Below are positions 19,397-31,000 of a stretch of DNA of 64,000 nt, piece by piece. Made by a program: the position numbers and the translations under genes. The notes under the pieces are model-generated. The model saw nothing but the letters and a program-made list of their open reading frames with translations, made no database searches and had not been told where the DNA came from. The stretch comes from Vibrio sp. D404a (GTDB taxonomy: Bacteria > Pseudomonadota > Gammaproteobacteria > Enterobacterales > Vibrionaceae), in NCBI RefSeq assembly GCF_030248535.1, contig NZ_JAHGAJ010000016.1, positions 217,841 through 281,840 of the forward strand. Direction: 5' to 3'. Numbering within the stretch: the stretch's first letter is position 1; the number at the start of each line of letters is the position of its first letter.

Positions 19397-22300
19397 TTAC
19401 TGGGCCATATCTCTAAGCTTTTCTGGCAATTTGAACTCGCCTTTACTTCGCGATAGCTCACTTACAGTCGGAGAGTCCAGTGGGCCTTTTACCGAGTAAT
19501 TCACTTGAGTAAATACCTCAACAACTGGCGAGATCACGGTGGTAATGGCCAACACGTAGAGTGCCGTTTGTGGTGTTACAGCAAACGCAGTCAATACCGG
19601 AATACCCGAAGTAATGTCTGGGGTGAAGTTCACCTCAGCATCAACTAAGCGACTATTAAGGTTCGCGATGCCTTTAATCTTCATCTCACCCGCGACGGCA
19701 TCCATTCTCAGATCGTTGGTTAAGAAAATCCCGTTTTGGAATTCACCGGTTCCCGTAATACTGTTGAATGCCATGCCTTTATCGAACACATCCGAAAAAT
19801 CGAGCTGCATTTTGCGCAAGATAGAATCAAGACTAAATAGGCCAAGCAGTCGAGCTGCCCCGCTCACATCAGAGATGATCCCCTTGCCAAGCTCTGTCTC
19901 AACATCGCCACCAAGAGTGTCGATCTTGATCCCCCACGGTGAACCATCCCACTCAAGCTGTGCTTTCATCGAGAACGGCGCTTTCTGAATACCCGAGGTA
20001 ATACCAAAACGCTCCATCAATTCACTGTTGTTTTCACCCTCAACATCAACATTCAATGCTGAATGGCTTTCGGTATCGCTCAGTGCCCACCAACCGCTCA
20101 GATCAGCTTTGTTGCTGCCGCTTCGAACTTGGATCTTGTTCCACTCAATACGATCATTCTTACGTTGTAGCTCAACATCAACCTTGCCAACCTTGTAACC
20201 CTGCAACCAAAAATCTTTAATCACAAGGGTTAGGTTTGGCATCGCATCATGGATCTTTCGGTCCAACTCAGAGATCAATGGTGAATCTTCATCTTTACGC
20301 TGTAGCAGTTGGTCTTCGCTCTTCTTCTCGCTCCACTCAGGCACAAATAGGTGCAGGCGATCCAAAGAAACCGTGAGATCATACGGCGCTAAGTAGTTGA
20401 TATCGCCCTCAACCTCTTGGCTTGCAAGCTGCATTTGCCACGCTGATTTATTCTTACGCGCACTAAATTCCACATCATTCCAAGCGATACCACCAAGCGT
20501 GAGCTCTTTACTCTCTAGCGTAAGACGCGTCGGTGCCGGTATGGTTGGCGTGTTCATCTGGCTTAATACGGCCGTCGACGGCTTTACGGGTTCCATAACC
20601 ACCGCTAGCCAATCATCAAGGTTAAACTCATCGGTACGGATCAGCGCATGATGCCCAACCACAGGACTTATCTTAAAGCCGCCACGCCCTAACACCAGGT
20701 TGGTCGCCTTGAGCACTGGTACGTCGCCAGTAATGTCGATCTCTGTTTGATACTTGGTATTCGGCAACTGCAGACGCGCTGTGATTGACTCCTGATTCCC
20801 TGACGCCTGAAGCCTTGCAGTGCCTTTCTCAAAGGTGCTCTTGGCCAATGGGTATGGATAATCACTCGCCAAATAGGTTAGGTCTGACTGTAAGTCTAGC
20901 TGATAAGTGAAACCTATGTCGTTGAGTTGTATATCGATATTTGATTGCCACGGTGCGTGACCTGACAAGCGGCTCAACCATTGCTCACCAATGTATGGCT
21001 CAAGTGGCTTAACATCCCAATCACCGAGAACATCAATCCCAACCGCATAACCCGGGCCATCATTCTGACCCGTAAAATCAACTGAAATGCCTTGAGTTAA
21101 GAGTTCTGCAGATAAGCCTGTCGCCGTCACTACATCGTTATCAAATTCGATACGACCGGTAGTATTTTCCAGCACCATAGGCGGCGCTTCTATCTGTACA
21201 TGATTCCCTTTTAGGTCAGCATAACCCCAAGCTCTTGGTTCTCGGCTGTTATCAAACGGAATATCAAGCTGGAACTCAGAATAAACATCACCGTTAACTT
21301 GAAGTGCGGTCAATGCAGCACCGACTGAGTCCACCAACGGAGATGACGTCATGTAATCACGAACCGCGTTACCCGTTGCGGTTGCTTTGGCCTCAATTTC
21401 AATGTGGCCGCCTTCTCCTAGGTAAGGAATTCGCCCTGTGATTCGATCAGCAGTGACATCCATCAACTGAGCAGAACGAGAATCAAGGTGCATTGCATCA
21501 TTCTCAAACAACAGGTCGAGTTGAAGATCGGTGATCAATGGCCATGCCGTATCGAAACTGAATTTCACATCCTCAAGCCCTACCCAGATCTGGAAAATTC
21601 CATCATGGTTTGAATAAGGAAATTGAGCTAGCTCGCCGTGCCATAACAGTTTCACCGAGCTTGAACGGCCTGCTTGAATCGCAGTCGAAAGATAATCGGT
21701 AAGCTCTTGTCCTAATGCCAGTGTTGGCAGGTAACGCCATGTTTCTCCGACGTTGTAAGCATCCGCTTCGCCATAGAAAGAGAGATAAGGACTGGCGTTG
21801 TTAGGGAAGTCGAGACGAAAAGCACCCAGCACTTGCAGATCAGGCGTCGCCGCCGTCACTTTGTCAGACCATAGGCGCCAACCATTCTCATCTTGCTGCC
21901 AAACAATATCCACTTGGCCTTGCTTGATATTTAGTGGAGCTTGGAACACCTCGCCATATGGGAAGACGTCGTCAATCACATTGATACTGGCCTTTGCCTC
22001 AGTTGTAGAACCAAACACCGAGCCAGAAACTTGGCTAAAACCCGGTAGCAACTCCCACTGCTCCATAGCTAAATCAGAGAAACTCGCTGAATAACGAAGG
22101 CTCTCAATACCAGAATCCATTGAGACACGAATATCGTCAACCAAGCCACCCGGCGACAATTGATCGAGCAGTTCATTGGATTTTTCTGATTCTGGCAGCA
22201 ACTTGATAAGTGGGGTCAACGCAGCAATATCGAGCTCAGAAACATTGAGTTGCCACGGGCCTTTCTGCCAATTGAAAGCCACATCCAACTCTGGCCAAGC

Positions 22301-23266
22301 ATGATCATCGGTGCGCAGGTTAAGTGAGTGACCATTCACTTGCCAGCCAAGTTGAGTTGGAGTTAACTTGAAGGTGCCCGACTCAATCATTAGCTCATGA
22401 TAGCCATCTTCATCCCAAGTGAGTTCTGAAGGCAAGACTTCTACATACGCATCGACCGGTTTGCTGTTCTTGAGCGTAAGCCAGCTATTAAGGCTGACAT
22501 TACCGGTTTTAATGCCCGATTCTGCTTGCATGTAGCGAGTGAGCCAAGGCTTCACTGAAATATTTTCAGCACTGACATAGAACTGCCCAGTAACGTCTGT
22601 TAATGAGCCACCATCAACAAAGTTAGCACTTACTGACAAAGAGTTGAGGTTAGCGTCTTTAATGCTGACAACACCCTCAGCAAGATGATGCTTACCAGAG
22701 TTCTGCCACTTGAGGGTTTCAATATCGAGTTGACGTTCTTCATCAGAAACCGTTCGATAAAGTAACGAGGAATCCTTAGCCGTAACATCGACCAAGGTTT
22801 TAAGTAGAAGGTTATCGAGCTCTTTGATGACCCGACCCGACGAGTCCGAAGTCTCTGTCCCACTGCTATCGCGAGCAGCAAACAGATCAATGGATCGGAT
22901 ATCGAGATACATCCCGTTCATCACCAAGTCGGCAACAACCGGACGCATTTGAATCGCCGATTGAATCAGATCGAATTCAACTTCGACTGTTTCAACGGAA
23001 AACGTCACATCTTCAGCTTGAACAAGATTGGCTTTCACCCCCTTCAGGGCAATAGAAGGGTGTGTGTTTCGCCAAAAGCCACTCACATCTTGAATAGAAA
23101 AATCAAAACCTGAATGCTGATCAACCCACTGTTCAATTTCAGTTTGGTATTTATTCAGGTTAGGAAGCGCAACACGTAAAGTGGTTACCGCTATGGCAAG
23201 CGCCACAAGTAAAGTAACCACTAACCATAAACATGCACGCAGTAGCTGAGTAACACTAGAGCTCAC
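19397..23266 (-). CDS. yhdP: AsmA-like envelope protein YhdP
   Basis: Very large inner-membrane-anchored periplasmic protein of 1289 residues. A single N-terminal membrane helix (LWLVVTLLVALAIAVTTL) is followed by a long beta-rich repeat domain and ends with the AsmA-type C-terminal block (GDVETELGKGIISDVSG, LLGLFSLDSILRKMQLDFSDVF, and FQNGIFLTNDLRMDAVAGEMKIKG). In E. coli YhdP, TamB and YdbH are redundant bridge-like proteins needed for phospholipid transport to the outer membrane. The length is close to the E. coli protein. It starts ten bases after rng, which argues for an operon with rng and maf. Confidence 0.93.
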   Translation of the reverse strand: MSSSVTQLLRACLWLVVTLLVALAIAVTTLRVALPNLNKYQTEIEQWVDQHSGFDFSIQDVSGFWRNTHPSIALKGVKANLVQAEDVTFSVETVEVEFDLIQSAIQMRPVVADLVMNGMYLDIRSIDLFAARDSSGTETSDSSGRVIKELDNLLLKTLVDVTAKDSSLLYRTVSDEERQLDIETLKWQNSGKHHLAEGVVSIKDANLNSLSVSANFVDGGSLTDVTGQFYVSAENISVKPWLTRYMQAESGIKTGNVSLNSWLTLKNSKPVDAYVEVLPSELTWDEDGYHELMIESGTFKLTPTQLGWQVNGHSLNLRTDDHAWPELDVAFNWQKGPWQLNVSELDIAALTPLIKLLPESEKSNELLDQLSPGGLVDDIRVSMDSGIESLRYSASFSDLAMEQWELLPGFSQVSGSVFGSTTEAKASINVIDDVFPYGEVFQAPLNIKQGQVDIVWQQDENGWRLWSDKVTAATPDLQVLGAFRLDFPNNASPYLSFYGEADAYNVGETWRYLPTLALGQELTDYLSTAIQAGRSSSVKLLWHGELAQFPYSNHDGIFQIWVGLEDVKFSFDTAWPLITDLQLDLLFENDAMHLDSRSAQLMDVTADRITGRIPYLGEGGHIEIEAKATATGNAVRDYMTSSPLVDSVGAALTALQVNGDVYSEFQLDIPFDNSREPRAWGYADLKGNHVQIEAPPMVLENTTGRIEFDNDVVTATGLSAELLTQGISVDFTGQNDGPGYAVGIDVLGDWDVKPLEPYIGEQWLSRLSGHAPWQSNIDIQLNDIGFTYQLDLQSDLTYLASDYPYPLAKSTFEKGTARLQASGNQESITARLQLPNTKYQTEIDITGDVPVLKATNLVLGRGGFKISPVVGHHALIRTDEFNLDDWLAVVMEPVKPSTAVLSQMNTPTIPAPTRLTLESKELTLGGIAWNDVEFSARKNKSAWQMQLASQEVEGDINYLAPYDLTVSLDRLHLFVPEWSEKKSEDQLLQRKDEDSPLISELDRKIHDAMPNLTLVIKDFWLQGYKVGKVDVELQRKNDRIEWNKIQVRSGSNKADLSGWWALSDTESHSALNVDVEGENNSELMERFGITSGIQKAPFSMKAQLEWDGSPWGIKIDTLGGDVETELGKGIISDVSGAARLLGLFSLDSILRKMQLDFSDVFDKGMAFNSITGTGEFQNGIFLTNDLRMDAVAGEMKIKGIANLNSRLVDAEVNFTPDITSGIPVLTAFAVTPQTALYVLAITTVISPVVEVFTQVNYSVKGPLDSPTVSELSRSKGEFKLPEKLRDMAQ

Positions 23267-23276
23267 AAAATATCCA

Positions 23277-24746
23277 TTACATCATAACAACGTCAAACTG
23301 CTCTTGAATATACAAAGGCTCAGCTTGAATTTTAACTTGTTTACCAATAAAGACCTCAAGCTCAGCCAGCGCATGAGACTCTTCACCTTCAAGGGCTTCG
23401 GCAACCGCAGGCGCTGCGTAAACCACAAATTTATCGGCGTCGTAGGCACGATTAACGCGCGTAATCTCACGCAAGATCTCGTAGCACACCGTCTCAACCG
23501 TTTTGACACTGCCGCGGCCTTCACAAGCAGGACAGCTTGAACACAAGATATGCTCAATGCTTTCGCGAGTACGCTTACGGGTCATTTCAACCAGACCTAG
23601 TTGCGTAAAGCCATTGATATTGGTTTTAACGCGGTCTTTATCGAGTGCTGCTTCTAATGAAGTAAGTACACGCTTACGGTGCTCTTCTGACAACATATCG
23701 ATGAAGTCGATAATGATGATACCGCCCAAGTTACGCAGACGCAGCTGACGAGCAATTGCCTGTGTCGCTTCAACGTTGGTGTTAAAGATGGTCTCTTCAA
23801 GGTTGCGACGCCCAACAAACGCACCTGTGTTGATATCCACCGTGGTCATTGCTTCGGTCTGATCGATAATCAGGTAGCCACCAGATTTAAGTTCAACCTT
23901 ACGATCAAGCGAACGCTGAATCTCGTTTTCGGTGTCATACATATCGAAGATAGGCTTATCGCCTTCGTACAGCTCAAGCTTGTTGGTCAGCTCTGGCACA
24001 TATTCGGACGTGAACTCTTTAAGGTTTTCAAACTCTTGGCGTGAATCGACCTGAATCTTGCTCAACTCTGTTCCAACAAAGTCACGCAGGATACGCTGGC
24101 TAAGGCACAACTCACCGTACAGACGTGTGCGCGCTTTGTGTTTACCACGGCGCTCAAGTACTTTGAGCCAGAGACGCTTTAGGAACGCCGCATCTTGCTC
24201 AAGTTCATGGGCATCGGCACCTTCAGCGGCTGTACGAATAATAAAACCGCCATGCTCATCGCAGTAGCGAGAAACCACCTTTTTAAGACGATTACGTTCT
24301 GACTCGCTATCGATACGTTGAGAAACGCCGACGTGGCTAGCACCTGGCATAAACACAAGGTAACGAGAAGGCAGCGTGATATCCGTGGTTAGGCGGGCGC
24401 CTTTTGTGCCGAGTGGATCTTTAACCACTTGCACGACAATGTCTTGTCCCTGACGAACAAGCTCTGAAATATCACGCACTTGAAACTGCTTTTTCTCATT
24501 CTCTGCCACACACTCAGTATGGGGAACGATGTCTGAAGCGTGCAAAAACGCTGCTTTTTCTAGACCGATATCGACAAATGCTGCCTGCATACCTGGTAGA
24601 ACGCGGCTGACACGTCCTTTGTAGATATTGCCTACAATGCCTCGACGAGCATCTCTTTCAATATGGATCTCTTGAAGAGCTCCCCCCTCAATCATGGCCA
24701 CGCGAGTTTCACTCGGGGTCACGTTCAGCAACAATTCAGCACTCAT
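23277..24746 (-). CDS. rng: Ribonuclease G
   Basis: Endoribonuclease of 489 residues that matures the 5' end of 16S rRNA and takes part in mRNA decay. The S1 domain is near residues 38-110 (IYKGRVSRVLPGMQAAFVDIG). Catalytic metal-binding aspartates D304 (MTTVDINTG) and D347 (IIIIDFIDM) are in the same positions as in E. coli RNase G. The zinc-link cysteines lie in CSSCPACEGRG near 402-412. It lacks the long C-terminal scaffold of RNase E, as expected. Neighbours maf upstream and yhdP downstream are conserved. Confidence 0.96.
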   Translation of the reverse strand: MSAELLLNVTPSETRVAMIEGGALQEIHIERDARRGIVGNIYKGRVSRVLPGMQAAFVDIGLEKAAFLHASDIVPHTECVAENEKKQFQVRDISELVRQGQDIVVQVVKDPLGTKGARLTTDITLPSRYLVFMPGASHVGVSQRIDSESERNRLKKVVSRYCDEHGGFIIRTAAEGADAHELEQDAAFLKRLWLKVLERRGKHKARTRLYGELCLSQRILRDFVGTELSKIQVDSRQEFENLKEFTSEYVPELTNKLELYEGDKPIFDMYDTENEIQRSLDRKVELKSGGYLIIDQTEAMTTVDINTGAFVGRRNLEETIFNTNVEATQAIARQLRLRNLGGIIIIDFIDMLSEEHRKRVLTSLEAALDKDRVKTNINGFTQLGLVEMTRKRTRESIEHILCSSCPACEGRGSVKTVETVCYEILREITRVNRAYDADKFVVYAAPAVAEALEGEESHALAELEVFIGKQVKIQAEPLYIQEQFDVVMM

Positions 24747-24767
24747 GGTGCACCTCAGATTAGTAAA

Positions 24768-25400
24768 TTATAAGAATTCTTGCAGTAGCTGGTCCGTTTC
24801 AAATAAAGGTAAGCCGACAACGGCGTAATAACTACCTTCGATTCGAGTAACAAAGCGTCCACCCAAACCTTGGATCCCATAGCTACCGGCTTTATCGCAT
24901 GGCTCCCCTGTTTGCCAGTATTGTTCTATTTCTTGTTCACTGAGGGGTTTGAACCATACGTCGGTAATCACGATTTCTGTTTTTTGTTTGTCCGCAGAAA
25001 CTACAGACACGGCTGTCATCACTTGATGGCGCTTATCAGACAGCTGGGTGAGCATTCGCTTACAATCGGCCAAATCACTCGGCTTTTCTAGCACCTGCCC
25101 TTGGCTTACGACTACAGTATCTGAGCCTAAAACCACTATATTATCTGAACCTAAAACAACAGTAGTATCTGAACCAAAAGAAGCAGTGTCGTCTGAATTA
25201 GGCTCTCGCTTTACTATCAAGTTCAATGCCGCTTGAGCTTTATCAAGCGACAGCCGTTGAACATACGCTTTGGCATCTTCATCCGGCTGCTGACGCTCTT
25301 CAATATCGGAAACGAGAACAGAAAACTCGTAACCTAACTGCGTGAGTAGTTCCTTACGTCTCGGTGAGCCCGAAGCCAAAACTAATGATGGGGTATCCAT
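24768..25400 (-). CDS. Maf-family nucleotide pyrophosphatase YhdE with internal repeat expansion
   Basis: Maf/YhdE-type house-cleaning enzyme; E. coli YhdE hydrolyses dTTP, UTP and modified forms. The N-terminal signature LASGSPRRKELLTQLG is at residues 8-23, with VLEKPSDLADCK, and the DKAGSYGIQGLGG motif near 170-182. Start at 25400 begins MDTPSLVLASGS, five bases after the mreD stop. Unusually, the conserved motif VLGSDTVVV is preceded by two more copies (FGSDTTVV, LGSDNIVV) plus a short polar stretch, an insertion of about 20 residues compared with E. coli YhdE. The copy nearest VLEKP keeps normal spacing and is probably the functional one. No frameshift is seen. Confidence 0.9.
   Translation of the reverse strand: MDTPSLVLASGSPRRKELLTQLGYEFSVLVSDIEERQQPDEDAKAYVQRLSLDKAQAALNLIVKREPNSDDTASFGSDTTVVLGSDNIVVLGSDTVVVSQGQVLEKPSDLADCKRMLTQLSDKRHQVMTAVSVVSADKQKTEIVITDVWFKPLSEQEIEQYWQTGEPCDKAGSYGIQGLGGRFVTRIEGSYYAVVGLPLFETDQLLQEFL
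25111..25182 (-). repeat. Three tandem 24-bp repeats inside maf
   Basis: Units at 25111-25134, 25135-25158 and 25159-25182 are 24 bp each. Units one and two agree at 20 of 24 positions, two and three at 18 of 24. On the coding strand the units each encode V-L-G-S-D-x-x-V or a close variant. A fourth, more diverged unit may follow at 25183-25206. Confidence 0.85.
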
Positions 25401-25405
25401 ATCCC

Positions 25406-25894
25406 TTACCTCACATGCCAATGGCGACGCACTCGGCGCATCAACAAGAACATCCAAGGCCAAAGTATACAGTTAATCAATGCACTCCATAGCGATAATG
25501 GATTAAAAACAACGTCTTGAATCAAATATTCACCAAAGAAGATCAATACTTCAAACAAAACGGTTAATGCCGCCATGATCATCGCCTGTTGCCAAAGTGC
25601 CATGTTGCGAATAACAAGGAAGTTCATCGCAATAATGTACATCACTATCGACAGCATCATGCCGCGAATGCCTAGCGTTGAGCCGATCAACAAGTCCCAT
25701 AGAAGACCAAGAATCAGAGCACTGCCCACGTTGACGCGGTGTGGCAACGCCAATACCCAATAACAAGTCACCAACAGTAACCAAGATGGACGAAACAGAT
25801 CTAGGCTGCCCGGCCACGGAATGGTTTGAAGTATCAGGGCAATCAGAAGCGAGCAAGCGATCACTAACTTACTTTTTAATACGCTATTGGCCAT
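25406..25894 (-). CDS. mreD: Rod shape-determining protein MreD
   Basis: Small inner-membrane protein of the elongasome, 162 residues, the same as E. coli MreD. Several hydrophobic helices are evident, and the blocks LPHRVNVGSALILGLLWDL, GSTLGIRG and LWPWMFLLMRRVRR match the family. The ATG at 25894 is preferred to an in-frame GTG at 25900. The gene overlaps the end of mreC by 11 bases and ends five bases before maf, so mreC, mreD and maf are translationally coupled. Confidence 0.95.
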   Translation of the reverse strand: MANSVLKSKLVIACSLLIALILQTIPWPGSLDLFRPSWLLLVTCYWVLALPHRVNVGSALILGLLWDLLIGSTLGIRGMMLSIVMYIIAMNFLVIRNMALWQQAMIMAALTVLFEVLIFFGEYLIQDVVFNPLSLWSALINCILWPWMFLLMRRVRRHWHVR

Positions 25895-26771
25895 TGTCAC
25901 CCTCTAACATGGTTTGTTCTATATTAGTCTGATCTGCTTGCATACGCTTGTTTTCATCAGGCCAAATCAGCAGTAGGTAGCGCAGTTTATCAAACTCAAC
26001 CACAGGCTCAGCTTTGATTACTGCAAACTCACGTTTCGGGTCGTAGTCGACCGATGATACATAAGCCACTGGGTAACCTTCTGGGTACACACCACCCAAG
26101 CCAGATGTCACTAGCATGTCTTCTTGCTGGATATCGGTACTGGTTGGAATGTGCTGCAGTTCAATCTCATCAATTTTTCCGTTACCCGACGCAATCACTC
26201 GAATGTCATTTCGAATCACCTGAACCGGAATCGCGTTATTCGCATCAGTAAGAAGCAAAACACGGCTATTGTGCGCAGCAACAAAGGTCACCTGACCCAC
26301 AATACCTTTTTCATTAATCACTGGTTGGCCTTCATAAACACCATCGATCTGGCCTTTATCAATCACCACTTGATGTCGGTATGGAGAGGTATCAACCGCC
26401 ATCACTTCAGTCACCACCTTCTTCTCGTCACGAATAAAAGGCGAACCTAAAAGCTTACGTAGGCGTTTGTTCTCTTCTTGATACTGCTCGAGCAGAATAA
26501 GCTCGCTTTTAAGACGAAGTACTTCACGCTTCAAACCGTGACTCGATTCGATCAAGCCCTTACGGGTGTTAAAACGATCATAAACACCATCAAACATGGT
26601 TCGAGGTAAGTTAGCAGCGTACTGGATTGGCGCTACCATGCTGTTCAATAGATAGCGAACATTTGAGAAAGCATCTAAACGACTATCAGCCAGCATAAGG
26701 CTGGCTGATATAATTACAGCAAAAAATAGGCGCAATTGTAGAGAGGGACCTCTACCAAAAATTGGCTTCAT
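25884..26771 (-). CDS. mreC: Rod shape-determining protein MreC
   Basis: Bitopic inner-membrane protein of 295 residues that links MreB to the peptidoglycan elongation enzymes. It has the N-terminal start MKPIFGRGPSLQLRLFFAV, one membrane helix, a coiled-coil stretch near 75-115 (LKREVLRLKSELILLEQYQEEN), and the periplasmic beta domain with IDKGQIDGVYEGQPVIN, GIVGQV, and LLLTDANNAIPV. The length is shorter than E. coli MreC (367), which has a long Pro/Ala-rich tail; the tail is simply absent here, as is common in Vibrio. It follows mreB after a 93-base gap. Confidence 0.95.
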   Translation of the reverse strand: MKPIFGRGPSLQLRLFFAVIISASLMLADSRLDAFSNVRYLLNSMVAPIQYAANLPRTMFDGVYDRFNTRKGLIESSHGLKREVLRLKSELILLEQYQEENKRLRKLLGSPFIRDEKKVVTEVMAVDTSPYRHQVVIDKGQIDGVYEGQPVINEKGIVGQVTFVAAHNSRVLLLTDANNAIPVQVIRNDIRVIASGNGKIDEIELQHIPTSTDIQQEDMLVTSGLGGVYPEGYPVAYVSSVDYDPKREFAVIKAEPVVEFDKLRYLLLIWPDENKRMQADQTNIEQTMLEGDNGQ

Positions 26772-26864
26772 TCTATTTTGGTCCTAGGGCTACATTTGAT
26801 CCTTTAGACAAAGTCCTAGGCTCTCAGCTGGCAATACGAGGCGAAAGAGCCTAAAACTCGATGA

Positions 26865-27917
<1,053 letters not shown>

Positions 27918-27960
27918 TCATCCTGCAAGAATTAGAAGACAAAAATTGCACTAAATGTAC

Positions 27961-27989
27961 CAATGCCTTGCTGTAACGGCAAGGCATTG
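27961..27989. other. Hairpin in the mshQ-mreB gap
   Basis: CAATGCCTTGC and GCAAGGCATTG form a perfect 11-bp stem with a seven-base loop, between the mshQ stop and the mreB start. No T run follows directly on either strand. It may end the msh structural operon imperfectly or sit in the mreB leader. Confidence 0.5.
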
Positions 27990-28055
27990 AAGTATAAACA
28001 TGGGCTGAAACCCGCATTTTCTTACAGATTCCTAACTTAGCGCGTAAAAATTATA

Positions 28056-31000
28056 TTATCGCTGACCTGTAAGACCACTCTCCCCTCGGTAGATCACGCG
28101 ATCGTTACCGCGGTAGATACCGAATGTGACCACTGTGGAAGGGTCTTGCTCCCCATTAGCGTCATCCGAAACTTCATCACTGTCCCAGTTATAACGTAGC
28201 CAAGGCATATCATTAGAACCTCTATCAAGCTGTAACCACATCTGAGTTTGTTGGCGCACCTGAGTTGAGTGAGTAACGGTAATATTGTTTAACACCCCGT
28301 CAGCAACAGTTCCACTCCCACTAAACGTTAGCGTATCTGGAGTTTGATTATCCTCGACCCAGATATCTACATTTTCGGTAGAATCATTGACAGATTGAAC
28401 TTCAGTCGTGGAATCACCTTTTGATCCTTCCTCACTAGTAACAAATCGATCGCCATTCCAAAATTCAACACGCAACGGAATTGTAAGTGTGCTATTGACT
28501 GAACCACCTACGCTATCAAGAGCAACACGACCAAAACGAAGAGCAGGTTGAGAATCTAGTTGATCGCCGCTGTCCAAAAATTCTACTGGGTCAATACTAT
28601 TTTCTAGTGCGATACGAATATCTGTCGAATCAGTGCCAGCTCCATCATTAAATGGGCCATCTTCATACCCTAGGGCTGTTTTTGCTTTGCTCCAACACAA
28701 GCTATTAGCATTGCTATCACTACAATGCCCAGTGGGTGTAGCAGAGAAAGTCCCTATGCTCTGTTTCCCCCCCGCCCATGATGCATGACCAAAGTCAGGA
28801 AACCTCAACCTATTCGGCATCACATTATCATACAAATTGAAACGAGCTTGCACTACTGAACCAAAGTATTGGTAGTTCTCAACTGCCAGTGGAAATTCCC
28901 CACCGGAAAGTGCTTCAACATCAAAACTTACTTCGTCAAAGTTCTGATTCATATAATTGAACTCTTGAACACCAGCATAATTCCAAAATTGGCCAATAAC
29001 TTGAAAATATTTAGGATAGAAGCGGCCAATAAGTTGAGAATCTGAGTCTAATGTCATTCCCAAGTACGTAGGGTTAGATATGCCATTACCCTTACTATCA
29101 TCAAAAGTTCTAACTTCAAAACTTCCAACTTCATCCCAATTATTATCGGCAACCACTTTCACGCCTCCAGCATCGTTCGATAGAAATGATGGGGAAATCT
29201 GAGACAGAACTAAATTACCAGTATTAGCATTGCTGCCCGGATAAATCACTTGCCGAGTAATCGCCAAAGGACCACTATCCAACGCATAATTTGTCGTAAC
29301 CGGTAGCTGGCACTTATCGGCACCTACATTGACTTCAGCATACGCCACAGGGCGATAGTTGATCGAAAACTCTTCTCCTGCAGCCATAAAACCTGTATTT
29401 CCGTCCGTTGAAGCAGGGTTAAAATTAGAAGGCTTTGATGTTTCTTTCACGTCACAGATAGCAATTTTCCAAGGTCGAGACTTAACAATAAAACTGCCTG
29501 AAAGTGAATCAATACCACTATCAGGACATCCCGCTAACTCACTACATTCAAAAGAACTGTCACTAAGAGTTACTCGAAACTGTCCCGACTCCAAGATCGT
29601 CAAAAGATCTTGAGTCTCACCATTCTCAGACGCAATAAACTCGGGCTCATAGGTCAACAAACTTATATCGTCTTTACCACCTGACGGGGATTCGATATCT
29701 AGTTGAATATCTGGCTTGCCAATATAATCTTGTGAAACAGGTGCATTTTCTGTATCGCACGACAAAACTCTGGCTGTAACGCTTTGAGCTTTACCAGCTA
29801 CAACTTGTTGAGGATCAGCATCGAACTTATAAGGCACAAAAGAAACCTTAGAGCCCCCCAGAAACTCTTCTCCATTCCACTCACCACTAACTTCGTATCC
29901 AGATTTATTTAGCTGGTTTGAGGAAAGATAAAGTGTTTTTTTACCTTCAACTAATGATGCTGTTAGAGAAGAACCATAGTTACTACACTGCGAAAAGCTC
30001 CCCGTATCTTTGTCATACACTTCGCACCAACGAGCATTAGCATTTGGCATCGCTTTAGCGACAAAATCACCAGTTTCACTAGTCACGGTAGCGTTGCTAT
30101 CTTTCTCTTTTACTCGAAACTCAACAGCGGCGGCTTCACAAGTCAAAACATGCGACTGAATAGGAGTAACAACTAATTCTCCCTGAGGAACTGGAGGTAG
30201 TGGACAACTATAATCGGGCTTATTAATAGTGACATTGGAATTATGGAATTCAGCCTTGCGGGCAGTAACAGCACCTTCGATATTCCCTTGATTCAAAACT
30301 AGATGGTCTGCAAGAATAAATCCTCTAAAAATTGAAAATTCATGGAAAGTAATTTTACCGTCCGGCGCATATAAAACTGGATATGAATGTTCCTGAGATA
30401 TCTGAGCTCTCGTTAAGGTCATCGACAATCTGATATTAACTTGAGCCCCTGGTTCAAATATATATTGAGTGCTTCCAGACTGATGGTGAAATGTTCCAAA
30501 TGTCACTGTGCTTAGCTTAGGAAATACAAGCTCAACATTGTTACCAGATGAAATCTGCATATTTTCAATATACAGATTATCTCTCAGCTTAACCCTAACG
30601 ATACTATCGTTAGCCCACTCTTTGTTTATCGTTAAGTCAGCTAGGTCTTTCTCGATGACTACTTCGATGTTCTTTCCACTTTCGGAATACGAACATAACT
30701 TAGGGGTAGCACCATCTCGACAACTGTTCTTGATTCCATCAATAGTCGCGATTCTTAAGGTATGCGAAGTACTTCTCTGTGGAACCGGTAAAATATTAGC
30801 CTGTGCCACTTTTCTTAAATCTAAATACCCGTCTCCATTGCCAACATCGCAAGCATAGTCACCATTACAAACTTTCGATGTATAGAGGGGGTATGCAGTG
30901 GTTGTATGATCAAAACCCAATAATAAATAATCATCTACAGAAGGTGACCATATGCTCTCATCATAGCGCTGATAGCCCTCAGAGACTTTATTCACATATC

